NCBI RefSeq assembly: GCF_023155805.1
Contig: NZ_JAKNUW010000001.1
Location: forward strand, 206,740-270,739
Reading direction: 5' to 3'
Origin: Micrococcus lacusdianchii
GTDB taxonomy: Bacteria > Actinomycetota > Actinomycetes > Actinomycetales > Micrococcaceae
DNA length: 64,000 nucleotides
Shown one piece after another: positions 34,861 to 45,872 of the stretch. The first letter of the stretch is position 1; the number at the start of each line of letters is the position of its first letter. Under the pieces are notes generated by a model that worked only from the letters and a program-made list of their open reading frames with translations, searched no databases and was not told the origin of the DNA. The position numbers were made by a program, and so were the translations under genes.

Positions 34861-36312
34861 TCAGTCCTGCTGAGCCTCCGGCTGCTCCGCCCACCAGCGG
34901 CGCAGCTCGGCCTCGGCCGCGTCTCGCTCGTGGGGGCCCTCGTCGAGGCGCCACTCGAGCAGGTGCTTATAGGCCCGCCCCACCACAGGGCCGGGGCGGA
35001 TGCCCAGCAGCGCCATGATCTGCTCGCCGTCCAGGTCGGGGCGGACGGCGGCCATCTCCTCGGCCTCGGCGATCTCCTCGATGCGCCGCTCGAGGTCGTC
35101 GTAGGCGTGGGCCAGGCGCTCGGCCTTGCGGCGGTTGCGGGTGGTCACGTCCGAGCGGGTCAGCGCGTGCAGCCGCGGCAGGAGGTCCCCGGCGTCGTGC
35201 ACGTACCGGCGCACCGCCGAGTCGGTCCACCCGGCGTCCCCGTACCCGTAGAAGCGCATGTGCAGCTCCACCAGACGGGCCACGGCCTTGACCGTCTCGT
35301 TGTCGAAGCGCAGGGCCTTCAGACGCTTCCGCACCAGCTTCGCGCCCACGTTCTCGTGGTGCCGGAAGCTCACCGCACCCGAGGGCTCGAAGCGGCGCGT
35401 GGCGGGCTTGCCGACGTCGTGCAGCAGCGCCGCCAGGCGCAGCACCACGTCCGGGGAGGCCTTCGAGTACTGCGCCTCCTGCTCCACGGCCTGCTCGAGC
35501 ACGGTGAGGGAGTGGGCGTAGACGTCCTTGTGCCGGTGGTGCTCGTCCGTCTCCAGCTGCAGGGCGGGCAGCTCCGGCAGGACGTGCTCGGCCAGCCCCG
35601 TGCGGACCAGCAGGTCCAGGCCGCGGCGCGGGTGCCGCCCGGAGACCAGCTTGACCAGCTCGTCCCGAACGCGCTCGGCGGAGATGATCGTGATGCGCTC
35701 GGCCATGTCCGTCATGGCCTGTTCCACCTCATCGGCCACCGCGAACCCCAGCTGGGCGGCGAACCGGGCGGCACGCATCATGCGCAGCGGGTCGTCGGAG
35801 AAGGAGTCCTCGGGCGCGCCGGGGGTGCGCAGCACGCCCGCGGCCAGGTCCCGCATGCCGCCGTGCGGGTCCACGAGCTCCATCCCGGGCAGGCGCAGGG
35901 CCATCGCGTTGACGGTGAAGTCCCGGCGCAGCAGGTCGTCCTCGAGACTGTGCCCGAACGCCACCTGCGGCTTGCGGGAGGCCGGGTCGTACTGCTCGGC
36001 GCGGTACGTGGTGACCTCCAGCTGCCAGCCGCCCCTCTGGAAGCCGATGGTCCCGAAGCGCCGGCCCACGTCCCACACGGCATCCGCCCAGCCGGTGCCC
36101 ACGCGCTCGGTGGCGGCCGGATCCGCGTCCGTGGTGAAGTCCAGGTCCACCACGGGCCTGCCCAGGAACAGGTCCCGCACCGGCCCGCCCACCAGGGACA
36201 GCGCGTGCCCCGCGGCCTCGAACCGGCGGCCGAGCTCCACGACGACGGCGGGCAGGGTGGCGTCCGCGGGGAAGGCGGCGGGCAGCGCGAGGTGCTCGGA
36301 GGACGATTCCAT
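34861..36312 (-). CDS. cca: CCA-adding tRNA nucleotidyltransferase
   Basis: Adds or repairs the 3' CCA end of tRNAs. ATG 36312 gives a 483-residue protein with the nucleotidyltransferase signature LVGGPVRDLFLGRPVVDLDF (about 36-55), the ERVG and DDLLRRDFTVNAMAL blocks, and an HD-type domain (LAALLHDVGKPATRR, about 305). Class II, as in other actinobacteria. It is divergent from the NUDIX gene, with 78 bp between starts, and shares the origin-proximal cca-NUDIX-murJ order of relatives. Confidence 0.95.
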   Translation of the reverse strand: MESSSEHLALPAAFPADATLPAVVVELGRRFEAAGHALSLVGGPVRDLFLGRPVVDLDFTTDADPAATERVGTGWADAVWDVGRRFGTIGFQRGGWQLEVTTYRAEQYDPASRKPQVAFGHSLEDDLLRRDFTVNAMALRLPGMELVDPHGGMRDLAAGVLRTPGAPEDSFSDDPLRMMRAARFAAQLGFAVADEVEQAMTDMAERITIISAERVRDELVKLVSGRHPRRGLDLLVRTGLAEHVLPELPALQLETDEHHRHKDVYAHSLTVLEQAVEQEAQYSKASPDVVLRLAALLHDVGKPATRRFEPSGAVSFRHHENVGAKLVRKRLKALRFDNETVKAVARLVELHMRFYGYGDAGWTDSAVRRYVHDAGDLLPRLHALTRSDVTTRNRRKAERLAHAYDDLERRIEEIAEAEEMAAVRPDLDGEQIMALLGIRPGPVVGRAYKHLLEWRLDEGPHERDAAEAELRRWWAEQPEAQQD

Positions 36313-36390
36313 GATGGGTACCAGGGTGCCAGATCGGCGGGGCCGGGCGGCCCGGACGGGGGGCTCTGCCCCCGCGTTAGAGTGGAGGCC

Positions 36391-36996
36391 ATGTCCAGCC
36401 CCGATCCCTCCGCGCACCGGGGCGCCCCCCTGCCCTCCGCGCTGGGCGCCCGGCGCCGTCCTCCGCAGCAGCCGCGGCCCGCCGCGCCCGCCCCCGCAGG
36501 GCCCCGCCCGCCGGCCGACTCCGGCCTGCCCACGGTGGAGGAGGTCTCCGCGGGGGGCATCGTGATCCGCGAGCACCAGGGCGAGCTGCAGGTGGCCGTG
36601 ATCGCCCGCTACAACCGCGGCGGACGCCTCGAGTGGTGCCTGCCGAAGGGCCACCCGGAGGGCCGGGAGGACCACCGTCAGGCGGCCGTGCGCGAGGTGG
36701 AGGAGGAGACCGGGATCGCCGGGGACATCCTCGAGCCCCTCGGGTCCATCGACTACTGGTTCACCGTCTCCCGGCACCGCGTGCACAAGACGGTCCACCA
36801 CTTCCTGCTGCGCGCCGTCGGCGGCGAGCTCACCACGGAGAACGACCCGGACCACGAGGCCGTGGACGTGGCGTGGGTGGGCATCGACGACGTCGCCCGC
36901 CGCCTCTCCTTCGCCAACGAGCGCCGAATCGTGGACCTGGCCCGCCGGATCCTTCCCCAGCACTTCCCCGGGGACCACGCCCCCGGGCGCATCTGA
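36391..36996 (+). CDS. NUDIX hydrolase
   Basis: A 201-residue hydrolase with a Pro/Arg-rich first 50 residues and a complete NUDIX box, GHPEGREDHRQAAVREVEEETGI (split here as GHPEGRE then REVEEETGI), which binds Mg and a nucleoside diphosphate-linked substrate. Mycobacterial homologues in the same place precede mviN. The substrate cannot be assigned. Confidence 0.9.
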   Translation: MSSPDPSAHRGAPLPSALGARRRPPQQPRPAAPAPAGPRPPADSGLPTVEEVSAGGIVIREHQGELQVAVIARYNRGGRLEWCLPKGHPEGREDHRQAAVREVEEETGIAGDILEPLGSIDYWFTVSRHRVHKTVHHFLLRAVGGELTTENDPDHEAVDVAWVGIDDVARRLSFANERRIVDLARRILPQHFPGDHAPGRI

Positions 36997-37060
36997 CCCT
37001 GTCCTCCCCGACCCGCCCCGGTGTCCCCGGCCGCGGGTCCCTCCTCACGATGGGTGAGCC

Positions 37061-38857
37061 TTGAGCAGCAGCACCGCCCCGCGCCGCGCGGCACCGAACA
37101 GGCCCGACGCCGCCCCCGCCCGCACCGCGGACGACGTCCCCGAGGGCGAGCGACGCGCGGGCCGCTCCACCGCCATCATGGCGGCGGGCACCATGGTCTC
37201 CCGCGTGCTCGGGTTCGTCCGGGCGGCGCTGCTGACCATCGCGATCGGGACCACGGTGGGCACCGTGGCGGACATCTTCGAGGTGGCCAACTCCCTGCCC
37301 AACGTGATCTACCTGCTCCTGGTGGGCGGCGTGTTCAACGTGGTGCTCGTCCCGCAGCTGATCAAGCACGCCAAGGACGCGGACCGCGGCGCGGACTACA
37401 CGTCCCGGCTCATGACGCTGTCCATCCTGGTGATGCTCGCGGCCACGGTGCTCGTGACCATGGCCGCCGCGCCCCTGATGCACGTGCTCACCCGCGAGTG
37501 GACCCCGCAGATGCTGCAGCTGGGCACGGTGTTCGCGCTGTGGTGCCTGCCGCAGGTCTTCTTCTACGGCATGTACGCGCTGGTGGGGCAGATCCTCAAC
37601 GCCCACGGCCGCTTCGGGGCCTACATGTGGGCGCCCGTGCTCAACAACGTGGTGGCGATCGCGGCGATCGGCCTGTACCTCGTGATGTTCGGCGCGTACG
37701 ACGGCGGCGACCTGCTCGGGGAGTGGACGGCGACCCAAACCCTCGTGCTCGCCGGCGGCCACACCCTGGGGGTGGTGCTGCAGGCCCTCATCCTGTTCCT
37801 GCCGCTGCGTGGCCTGGGCCTGAGGCTGCGCCCGCGGTTCGGCTGGCGCGGCATGGGCCTGCGGCACACCGGGCGGATCGCCGGGTACACGCTGGTCACC
37901 ATGGCGGTCAGCAACATCGTGCTGCTGCTCTCCCACCGCTACATCAACGGCGCCTCCGCCGCCCGTGAGGATCCGGCCATCCGGGTCCCCGGCACGGAGG
38001 GCTGGAGCGCGGACCTGGCCGAGGCGGCCATCCCCGGACTGACGGCCTACAACCAGGCGATGCTGATCTCCGTGCTCCCGCACTCGGTGTTCGTGCTGTC
38101 CCTGGCCACCGTGCTGTTCAACCGGCTGGCACGCTCCATGGGCGAGGGGGACCACGCCGAGGTCCGGCGCACCACCGCCAGCGGCCTGCGCACGTTCGCC
38201 GCTCCTCTGATGTTCTGCCTGGCCGCGGTGCTCGTCCTCGCCGGCCCGCTGGGCCGCCTGTTCGGCTCGACGGCGGACACCGCCCAGGTCACGGGCATGG
38301 CCGTGGGCGCTCTCATCCTGGTGATGAGCCTGTCCATGCCGTTCCGCTCCGGCAGCTTCTACCTGCTGCGCGTGTTCTACGCCGCCGAGGACGCCAGGAT
38401 CCCCATGCTCGTGCAGGTGAGCACATCCTTCGTGACCCTCGCGCTCACCGCGGCGGGCGCATTCCTGCTGCCGCTGTGGGCCATCACCTACTGGGCCGTG
38501 GTGGCGTCCGTGCTCGCCCACGCCTACCAGTTCGTGCTGGTGCACGTCCTGGCCGTACGGCGGTTCGGGGACTACGGCTTCGGCCACGTGCTGAACGCCT
38601 ACGCCCAGACCGGCGTGGCGGCGGCCGTGGCGGGGGCGGCAGGCGCCGTCGTCGCCGGCCTGCTGGGCGCGTACTCCGGCGGCTTCGCGTGGAGCACCAT
38701 CCTGTCCGCGTTGCTGACCTGCGCCGTGGTGGGCACGGTCATGGCGCCCGTGTACGTGGCGGCACTGCGGTTGCTGCGCTTCCCCGAGCTGGACGCCGCG
38801 CTGCGCCCGCTCGTGCGCCGGGTGCCCGCGCTGGGCCGGGTGCTCGGCACAGGCTGA
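37061..38857 (+). CDS. murJ: Lipid II flippase MurJ (MviN)
   Basis: Flips lipid II across the membrane for peptidoglycan synthesis. The 598-residue protein starts with TTG 37061 and has the MurJ N-terminus AGTMVSRVLGFVRAALL, DIFEVANSLPNVIYLLLVGG and FNVVLVPQLIKHAK, then about 14 membrane segments. The mycobacterial homologue carries a fused C-terminal kinase-like and extracellular domain; here MurJ ends after the last membrane segment and those domains are in the next gene, 97 bp on. Confidence 0.95.
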   Translation: MSSSTAPRRAAPNRPDAAPARTADDVPEGERRAGRSTAIMAAGTMVSRVLGFVRAALLTIAIGTTVGTVADIFEVANSLPNVIYLLLVGGVFNVVLVPQLIKHAKDADRGADYTSRLMTLSILVMLAATVLVTMAAAPLMHVLTREWTPQMLQLGTVFALWCLPQVFFYGMYALVGQILNAHGRFGAYMWAPVLNNVVAIAAIGLYLVMFGAYDGGDLLGEWTATQTLVLAGGHTLGVVLQALILFLPLRGLGLRLRPRFGWRGMGLRHTGRIAGYTLVTMAVSNIVLLLSHRYINGASAAREDPAIRVPGTEGWSADLAEAAIPGLTAYNQAMLISVLPHSVFVLSLATVLFNRLARSMGEGDHAEVRRTTASGLRTFAAPLMFCLAAVLVLAGPLGRLFGSTADTAQVTGMAVGALILVMSLSMPFRSGSFYLLRVFYAAEDARIPMLVQVSTSFVTLALTAAGAFLLPLWAITYWAVVASVLAHAYQFVLVHVLAVRRFGDYGFGHVLNAYAQTGVAAAVAGAAGAVVAGLLGAYSGGFAWSTILSALLTCAVVGTVMAPVYVAALRLLRFPELDAALRPLVRRVPALGRVLGTG

Positions 38858-38954
38858 GCGGCCCCCCGCGACACGTCACGGACCCCGCCCTGCCGGGCCC
38901 CGCCCCGGCGCACGTATCATCGGGGACCGAACCCCCGTTCGTCAGGAGACCTCC

Positions 38955-40892
<1,938 letters not shown>

Positions 40893-40917
40893 CGCCCTTC
40901 CCGGGCGGGTGCGGCAC

Positions 40918-40943
40918 GGAATACGCGTCCCCCGCCCACGGTT
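40918..40943 (+). promoter_or_regulatory. SigR/SigH-type promoter of trxB-trxA
   Basis: GGAAT at 40918-40922 and GTT at 40941-40943 are separated by exactly 18 bases, the published consensus of the Streptomyces SigR thiol-stress sigma factor (SigH in mycobacteria). It lies 44 bp before the trxB start. Confidence 0.65.
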
Positions 40944-40986
40944 GCCCTGGGAGCGCGAGAGACATCCCCGATCCCTGGAGGACCAT

Positions 40987-41988
40987 GTGAGCACCCCCGA
41001 GCAGGACCGACAGATCCGCAACGTCGTCATCATCGGCTCCGGCCCCGCCGGGTACACGGCTGCCATCTACACGGCCCGGGCCAGCCTGGCCCCCGTGGTG
41101 GTCGCCGGTGCGGTCACGGCGGGCGGCGAGCTGATGAACACCACCGAGGTGGAGAACTTCCCGGGCTTCCCCGAGGGCGTGCAGGGTCCGGAGCTGATGG
41201 CGAACCTGGAGGCCCAGGCGCGCCGGTTCGACGCCGAGATCGTCTTCGACGACGTCGTCACGGCCGATCTGACCTCCTCCCCCAAGGTGCTCACCCTGGG
41301 CGACGGCTCCCAGATCCGCGCCCACGCGGTGATCATGACCACCGGCTCCGCCTACCGCGAGCTCGGCGTCGAGGGTGAGAAGCGGCTTTCCGGCCACGGT
41401 GTGAGCTGGTGCGCCACGTGCGATGGCTTCTTCTTCCGTGAGCAGGAGATCGCGGTGGCCGGCGGCGGGGACTCCGCCATGGAGGAGGCGCTCTTCCTGA
41501 CCAAGTTCGCCTCCAAGGTGCACGTGCTCGTGCGCCGGGACCAGCTGCGCGCCTCCAAGATCATGGCCCGCCGCGCCAGGGAGGAGCCGAAGATCGAGTT
41601 CCACTGGAACACCGAGGTCGCCGCCGTGAACGGCGGCGACAAGCTGCAGGGCCTGACCCTGCGGGACACGCGGACGGGTGAGGAGTCCGACCTGGCGGTG
41701 ACGGGACTGTTCGTGGCCATCGGCCACGACCCCCGCACCGACCTGGTGCGGGGCCAGCTGGAGCTGACCGAGCACGGCACCATCCGCATCGACCACCCCT
41801 CATCCCGGACCTCGATGCCCGGCGTCTTCGCCGCCGGTGACGTCACCGACCACACCTACCGTCAGGCCATCACGGCCGCCGGGTCCGGCTGTGTAGCCGC
41901 GCAGGACGTGGAGCATTACCTCGCGGAGGTCGCCGACGTCGAGGAGGCCGCCCCTGCCGCACCGGACTCCGACAGCAACCCCGCATGA
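40987..41988 (+). CDS. trxB: Thioredoxin reductase
   Basis: NADPH- and FAD-dependent reduction of thioredoxin. GTG 40987 is set by GGAGG six bases upstream; an earlier in-frame ATG at 40909 gives an Arg-rich extension with no match. The 333-residue protein has the FAD motif IIGSGPAGYTAAIY, the redox pair CATC in SWCATCDGFFF, the NADPH motif GGGDSAMEEALFL and GVFAAGDVTDHTYRQ. It is followed by trxA. Confidence 0.97.
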   Translation: MSTPEQDRQIRNVVIIGSGPAGYTAAIYTARASLAPVVVAGAVTAGGELMNTTEVENFPGFPEGVQGPELMANLEAQARRFDAEIVFDDVVTADLTSSPKVLTLGDGSQIRAHAVIMTTGSAYRELGVEGEKRLSGHGVSWCATCDGFFFREQEIAVAGGGDSAMEEALFLTKFASKVHVLVRRDQLRASKIMARRAREEPKIEFHWNTEVAAVNGGDKLQGLTLRDTRTGEESDLAVTGLFVAIGHDPRTDLVRGQLELTEHGTIRIDHPSSRTSMPGVFAAGDVTDHTYRQAITAAGSGCVAAQDVEHYLAEVADVEEAAPAAPDSDSNPA

Positions 41989-41995
41989 CCGCCAC

Positions 41996-42031
41996 CGGGT
42001 TCACTCCTGACCACGGTCAAGGGTGAACCCG
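41996..42031 (+). promoter_or_regulatory. Hairpin between trxB and trxA
   Basis: CGGGTTCAC (41996-42004) pairs with GTGAACCCG (42023-42031), with an inner TGACC/GGTCA helix. No T-run follows, so it may be an attenuator or a processing site that sets the trxA to trxB ratio. Confidence 0.5.
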
Positions 42032-42084
42032 ATGATGACCCTGACAGCCTGCCATTCCACCCCCGCCCGACCAGGAGGAACACC

Positions 42085-42408
42085 ATGAGCACCATCAACG
42101 TCACCGACGCCGATTTCCAGGAGAAGGTCCTCGACTCCGAGCTGCCCGTCCTCGTGGACTTCTGGGCCGAGTGGTGCGGCCCGTGCCGCATGCTGGGCCC
42201 GGTCCTCGAGGAGATGGCCGCCGAACACGAGGGCAAGGTCGTCATCGCGAAGCTGAACGTGGATGAGAACCCGGCGTCGGCCGCGACGTTCGGCGTCACG
42301 TCCATCCCGCTGGTCCTGGGGTTCCAGAACGGCGAGAAGGTGGCCGAGTCCGTGGGGGCCAAGCCCAAGCAGCAGCTGGAGAAGGAGTTCTCCGCGCTGC
42401 TCGGCTGA
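42085..42408 (+). CDS. trxA: Thioredoxin
   Basis: A 107-residue thioredoxin with the active site FWAEWCGPCRMLGPVL (WCGPC about 30-34), the KLNVDENP strand, cis-proline in TSIPLVLGF and the G of VGAKPKQQLEKE. GGAGGAA precedes the ATG. It partners with the upstream reductase. Confidence 0.98.
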   Translation: MSTINVTDADFQEKVLDSELPVLVDFWAEWCGPCRMLGPVLEEMAAEHEGKVVIAKLNVDENPASAATFGVTSIPLVLGFQNGEKVAESVGAKPKQQLEKEFSALLG

Positions 42409-42441
42409 GCCGCCCCTCCCCCACCGCGGGGGTGCAGGAGT

Positions 42442-42468
42442 GCCCCTCCACCGTCAGGGTGGAGGGGC
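42442..42468. terminator. Bidirectional terminator between trxA and parB
   Basis: GCCCCTCCACC (42442-42452) and GGTGGAGGGGC (42458-42468) form an 11-bp stem with a five-base loop. It lies between the convergent trxA and parB genes and is followed by TCGTGCTTCT on the plus strand. Confidence 0.75.
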
Positions 42469-42522
42469 CCTCGTGCTTCTGTGGACGTCGCCCGTCGGGC
42501 CCGGCCGACGGCGTCGCTGGGG

Positions 42523-43830
42523 TCAGCGCTCCAGGTCTTTCCCCGCGGGGGCCTCGCCCTGGATCAGGTCCATGATGCGGTTGAGGTCCTCCACGGAGGT
42601 GAAGTCGATCGCGATCCTGCCCTTGCGAGCCCCGAGGGTGATCTTCACCTGGGTGTCCAGCCGGGAGGTCAGGGCGGTGGCGAAGTAGTCCAGGCGCTCA
42701 TGCCGAGTGCCATCCTCCCTGCCCCGACTGGCCTTCGGCGCAGGACGCACCGAGCCCTGCAGCTGGGCGACGGCGTCCTCGGTGGCGCGGACGGAGAGCC
42801 CCTCCGAGACGATCCGCTGAGCCAGCCGTTCCATCTCCGCCGGGTCCTCCAGTCCCAGCAGCGCCCGGGCGTGCCCGGCGGACAGGGTGCCCACGGCCAC
42901 CCGTCGCTGCACCAGCGGGGGCAGGCGCAGCAGTCGCATGGTGTTGGAGATCTGAGGACGCGACCGGCCGATGCGCTGCGAGAGCTCTTCCTGGGTGCAG
43001 GAGAAGTCCTCCAGGAGCTGCTGGTACGCGGCTGCCTCTTCCAGGGGATTCAACTGGGATCGGTGGAGATTCTCGAGGAGAGCGTCGCGCAGCAGGTCCT
43101 GGTCCGGCGTCTGGCGGATGATCGCCGGGATGGTCTCCAGGCCGGCCTTCTGGGTGGCGCGCCACCGGCGCTCACCCATGATCAGCTCATAGGGGGTGTC
43201 GGCGTCGCTGACCTGGCGAACGATGATCGGCTGGAGGATGCCCACCTCGGTGATCGAGGTGACGAGCTCTGCCATGTGCTCCTCATCGAACACCTCGCGG
43301 GGCTGGCGCGGGTTGGGGTGGATGTCCCCCACCGGGATGTCCCTCAGCACGGCGATGTCCGGGGAGACGGTGCCGTCCACGGGCTCCGGGGCAGCTGCGT
43401 CTCCCGTGTCTGGACGCGACGTGGCCGCGGGGCGCCGCCCCGGCGCCTTCACTGTGGGCATGGACGGTCGGCCGGACCCGGACCTGCTGGGACGGCGTGT
43501 GCGCTCCGCGTCAGGATCCTCGGTGCGCGTGAAGAAGATGTCGGCAGGACGCCCAGGAACCGCATCGGGGGCCTCTGCGTTGGAAGTCTTCGACGAAGGC
43601 TTGCGATCAGGAGAAACTTCTGCGACCGAGGGCCGAGGCGTCCCGCCCGCCTTCTCGCTTGCGCCGCGCGGACGACGCTCCGACGTGGGCACTTTCGTGT
43701 CGGAGGCCGAGTCCTCGGCCGCGATGGGCGTATCGGTGGACGACGCTCCAGCCCCATCCGGCTCGGTGGTGTTCTGGATCAAGGCACCCAGGCCTCGGCC
43801 CAGTCCCCCTCGGCGACTCGTCTTGACCAC
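42523..43830 (-). CDS. parB: Chromosome-partitioning protein ParB
   Basis: Binds parS and spreads as a CTP-dependent clamp to segregate the origin. Start GTG 43830 behind AAGGAGGAGA. The 435-residue protein has the usual N-terminal RRGGLGRGLGALI, an extra Pro/Arg/Ser-rich stretch (about 20-140), the CTP-binding fold with HPNPRQPREVFDEEH and GERRWRATQKAG, a helix-turn-helix (TQEELSQRIGRSRPQISNTMRLL), and a C-terminal dimer domain. It is separated from parA by about 2 kb that holds six parS-like sites. Confidence 0.96.
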   Translation of the reverse strand: MVKTSRRGGLGRGLGALIQNTTEPDGAGASSTDTPIAAEDSASDTKVPTSERRPRGASEKAGGTPRPSVAEVSPDRKPSSKTSNAEAPDAVPGRPADIFFTRTEDPDAERTRRPSRSGSGRPSMPTVKAPGRRPAATSRPDTGDAAAPEPVDGTVSPDIAVLRDIPVGDIHPNPRQPREVFDEEHMAELVTSITEVGILQPIIVRQVSDADTPYELIMGERRWRATQKAGLETIPAIIRQTPDQDLLRDALLENLHRSQLNPLEEAAAYQQLLEDFSCTQEELSQRIGRSRPQISNTMRLLRLPPLVQRRVAVGTLSAGHARALLGLEDPAEMERLAQRIVSEGLSVRATEDAVAQLQGSVRPAPKASRGREDGTRHERLDYFATALTSRLDTQVKITLGARKGRIAIDFTSVEDLNRIMDLIQGEAPAGKDLER

Positions 43831-43926
43831 TGTCTCCTCCTTGTTCAGGGTATTCGTGCGCTATTCTACGGTTCGGCGCGGGTTCAGTCGTGGGTGGGGA
43901 CGGCCCGTTCGCGCGATCATGGGCGC

Positions 43927-43942
43927 CGTTTCACGTGGAACA
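43927..43942. other. parS: parS site 1
   Basis: CGTTTCACGTGGAACA: 16-bp palindromic match to the bacterial parS consensus TGTTTCACGTGAAACA with minor changes. Nearest to parB, 97 bp before its start. Confidence 0.85.
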
Positions 43943-44363
43943 GCGCGATTGAGGGCACTGTGATCGTTCTTGGACACGTTGGGCCATGGGGAAATTGGCC
44001 TTGCCGACGTTCGTCGCCCCGCGTCTCCTCCGGGATTCTTCCGTCATCCTGCAACAGGTGCCCACTCGGCTCGGCCGAACTCGCCACTCCACCGGGACAT
44101 GCCGCACTCGGTTACGTCTCCAGGATTCTGCGTGGTGGTGCGCTTGGGGCCGGCGCCATGCCCGGCTGTTACCGTGTAAGACCTTCGCGCTCGGATGATC
44201 CGTGTGATCGGGGCCTCTGCATTCGATTTGAAGGCGTACCAGTTGCCAGGGCCCTCCCGGTGCACCTATGCCTGCACACTCATCCACTCTGACCGGGAGC
44301 CGTTCCAGGACTCAGTGCCCCGTGTCAGTGTCCCTGTCCGTGATGTCATCAGCGTCAGCGGAG

Positions 44364-44379
44364 GGTTTCACATGAAACG
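44364..44379. other. parS: parS site 2 (variant)
   Basis: GGTTTCACATGAAACG: the central CG is replaced by CA, so binding may be weaker than at the other sites. Confidence 0.7.
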
Positions 44380-44605
44380 CATCAGCGAGGACGGCCTCTC
44401 ATTGCTCCCATCCGTGTGCAACCTGGAGGTCCGACAACGCTGCAGGCAACCGTCCGCTCGACAAACAGTGAAGGCCACGACCTGTCCTGCCCTGCCCGGC
44501 CGACCACGGGCTGAATGACCGGGCAGCGGTGGAGGACGTGGGTTCAATTGCTCAGTTCCGGATGCGCCACTTCCAAGACGTAAGCGCACAACGACTCGCC
44601 GAGGG

Positions 44606-44621
44606 TGTTCCACGTGAAACC
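44606..44621. other. parS: parS site 3
   Basis: TGTTCCACGTGAAACC: consensus core with one change in the left arm. Confidence 0.85.
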
Positions 44622-44892
44622 AGGGGCGCATGCTCCGCCAGCCACTGCCGTGTCACCGCGTGGACCACGCCGTGACAAGGCGTGCTGCCGTTGGCCCAGC
44701 GGAAGTGTCATTGGCGCGGCGTGCCCAAGGCAGTACACGCAGAATGGTCTATTCGACTCATCACGGCGCGGTCACGCGGACACATCTGCAGGAGGCATCA
44801 CGCTTCATATCGATTCAATGCGCGGGAGCTTTGAGCCGGCGAGCACGTGAACGAGGTTCTGGGAAGCAGCGTTCGAGCGTCGCGGCAGGTGT

Positions 44893-44908
44893 GGTTTCAC
44901 GTGGAACA
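44893..44908. other. parS: parS site 4
   Basis: GGTTTCACGTGGAACA: consensus core, the reverse complement of the site 3 pattern apart from the ends. Confidence 0.85.
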
Positions 44909-45181
44909 TGGACAGTCCTCCACAGCGACGCCAACGCACTGTGTCGGCCTCCAGGCTCGTCTGCCGTCAGCCAGTCTGCGCTGCGATCCTCGCACCGAGG
45001 ATTCCCTCGGCCGAGGGTTGCGCTGAAGCGCCAATCGTAGCCCGTGCCAGATCGCACTGACAGGGGAGGTCCCCGGCCCTGTGTGGACGATCCCTACGCC
45101 CATGTCCGCCGCGCCTACTCCGTCCGCGATTCGCTGCCCTAGGCGATCGCTCCGGGTGTGGCACGGGAACAGCTTCGTGGT

Positions 45182-45197
45182 GGTTTCACGTGAAACC
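45182..45197. other. parS: parS site 5 (perfect palindrome)
   Basis: GGTTTCACGTGAAACC: perfectly palindromic over 16 bp and nearest to the general consensus. Confidence 0.92.
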
Positions 45198-45719
45198 TGA
45201 TACGGGCCGGGGCTTGCGCGAGGGAGGCAAGCAGCACCGGCCTCGACGATGGGTGGAACAGTTCGGGCTTCTTCCATGCGCCGTGGGGGTGCCGGAGTCT
45301 CGTGTCATCGGTACCCGCGAGAGGGTCCCGCCGAGGCAGTCACCTCTGGGCTGCATTGCTCAGCATCCGACCCATCCCCAGGTCCTGTCCACATATCAAC
45401 AGGAACCCAGTCGACCGCTGCCGCCCTGGCAGGACCATCAGCAGCCCCAACTGATGGACGATTCAAGCTCCTCGGCGGATGGCCCGCCGCACGTGTGTAT
45501 ACATAAACCACGGGGTTCGCGGCGGCCGCCACCACGCCACGCAACCCCATGTGCCGAGTTCGCGCATCTGCGTGTCCACCTGACCTCACGGTCCGCGGGA
45601 GGTCTCCGAGTGGCCCTCGCCGATCGCGAGTGCCGCCAGCAGCGTCACACGGCCTCGGGCCGACCGCAAGCGTCCCCCGCAGGTCGCGGAAATCGGACCG
45701 TCCCACTCATGACCCCCCA

Positions 45720-45735
45720 CGTTCCACGTGGAACA
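45720..45735. other. parS: parS site 6
   Basis: CGTTCCACGTGGAACA: symmetric variant with a C-C/G-G step in both arms. Nearest to the parA stop. Confidence 0.8.
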
Positions 45736-45808
45736 TCGGTACGGGATACAACCGCATCCCCTTGCTTCGCTTACGACCTCGACACGTGCGACTGCCGTCA
45801 CCCGCAGA

Positions 45809-45847
45809 CGGCATCGGCCCCCACCGCAGAGGTGGGGGCCGATGCCG
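45809..45847 (-). terminator. Terminator after parA
   Basis: Arms 45809-45825 and 45831-45847 form a 17-bp stem around a five-base loop, 26 bp past the parA stop. It would separate parA transcription from parB. Confidence 0.75.
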
Positions 45848-45872
45848 GCATGACGGCGGCGCGGGAGGAGAC

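Larger units (their letters stand above)
43831..45872. other. Two-kilobase parB-parA intergenic region with a parS array
   Basis: About 2.04 kb without any open frame that looks like a protein; base composition is less GC-rich than the flanking genes. Six parS-like palindromes are spread over 43927-45735 (separate entries), some 240-520 bp apart. A short AT-rich palindromic patch (TGTGTATACATA, near 45495) and a CTGTCCACA near 45386 are also present. The parB promoter must lie at the left end. The region looks like a centromere rather than a gene. Confidence 0.65.

Noticed and set aside
44195..44850. Several short open frames in the parA-parB gap
   Set aside because: No ribosome sites, no domain-like composition, and parS sites cut through them; better read as non-coding.
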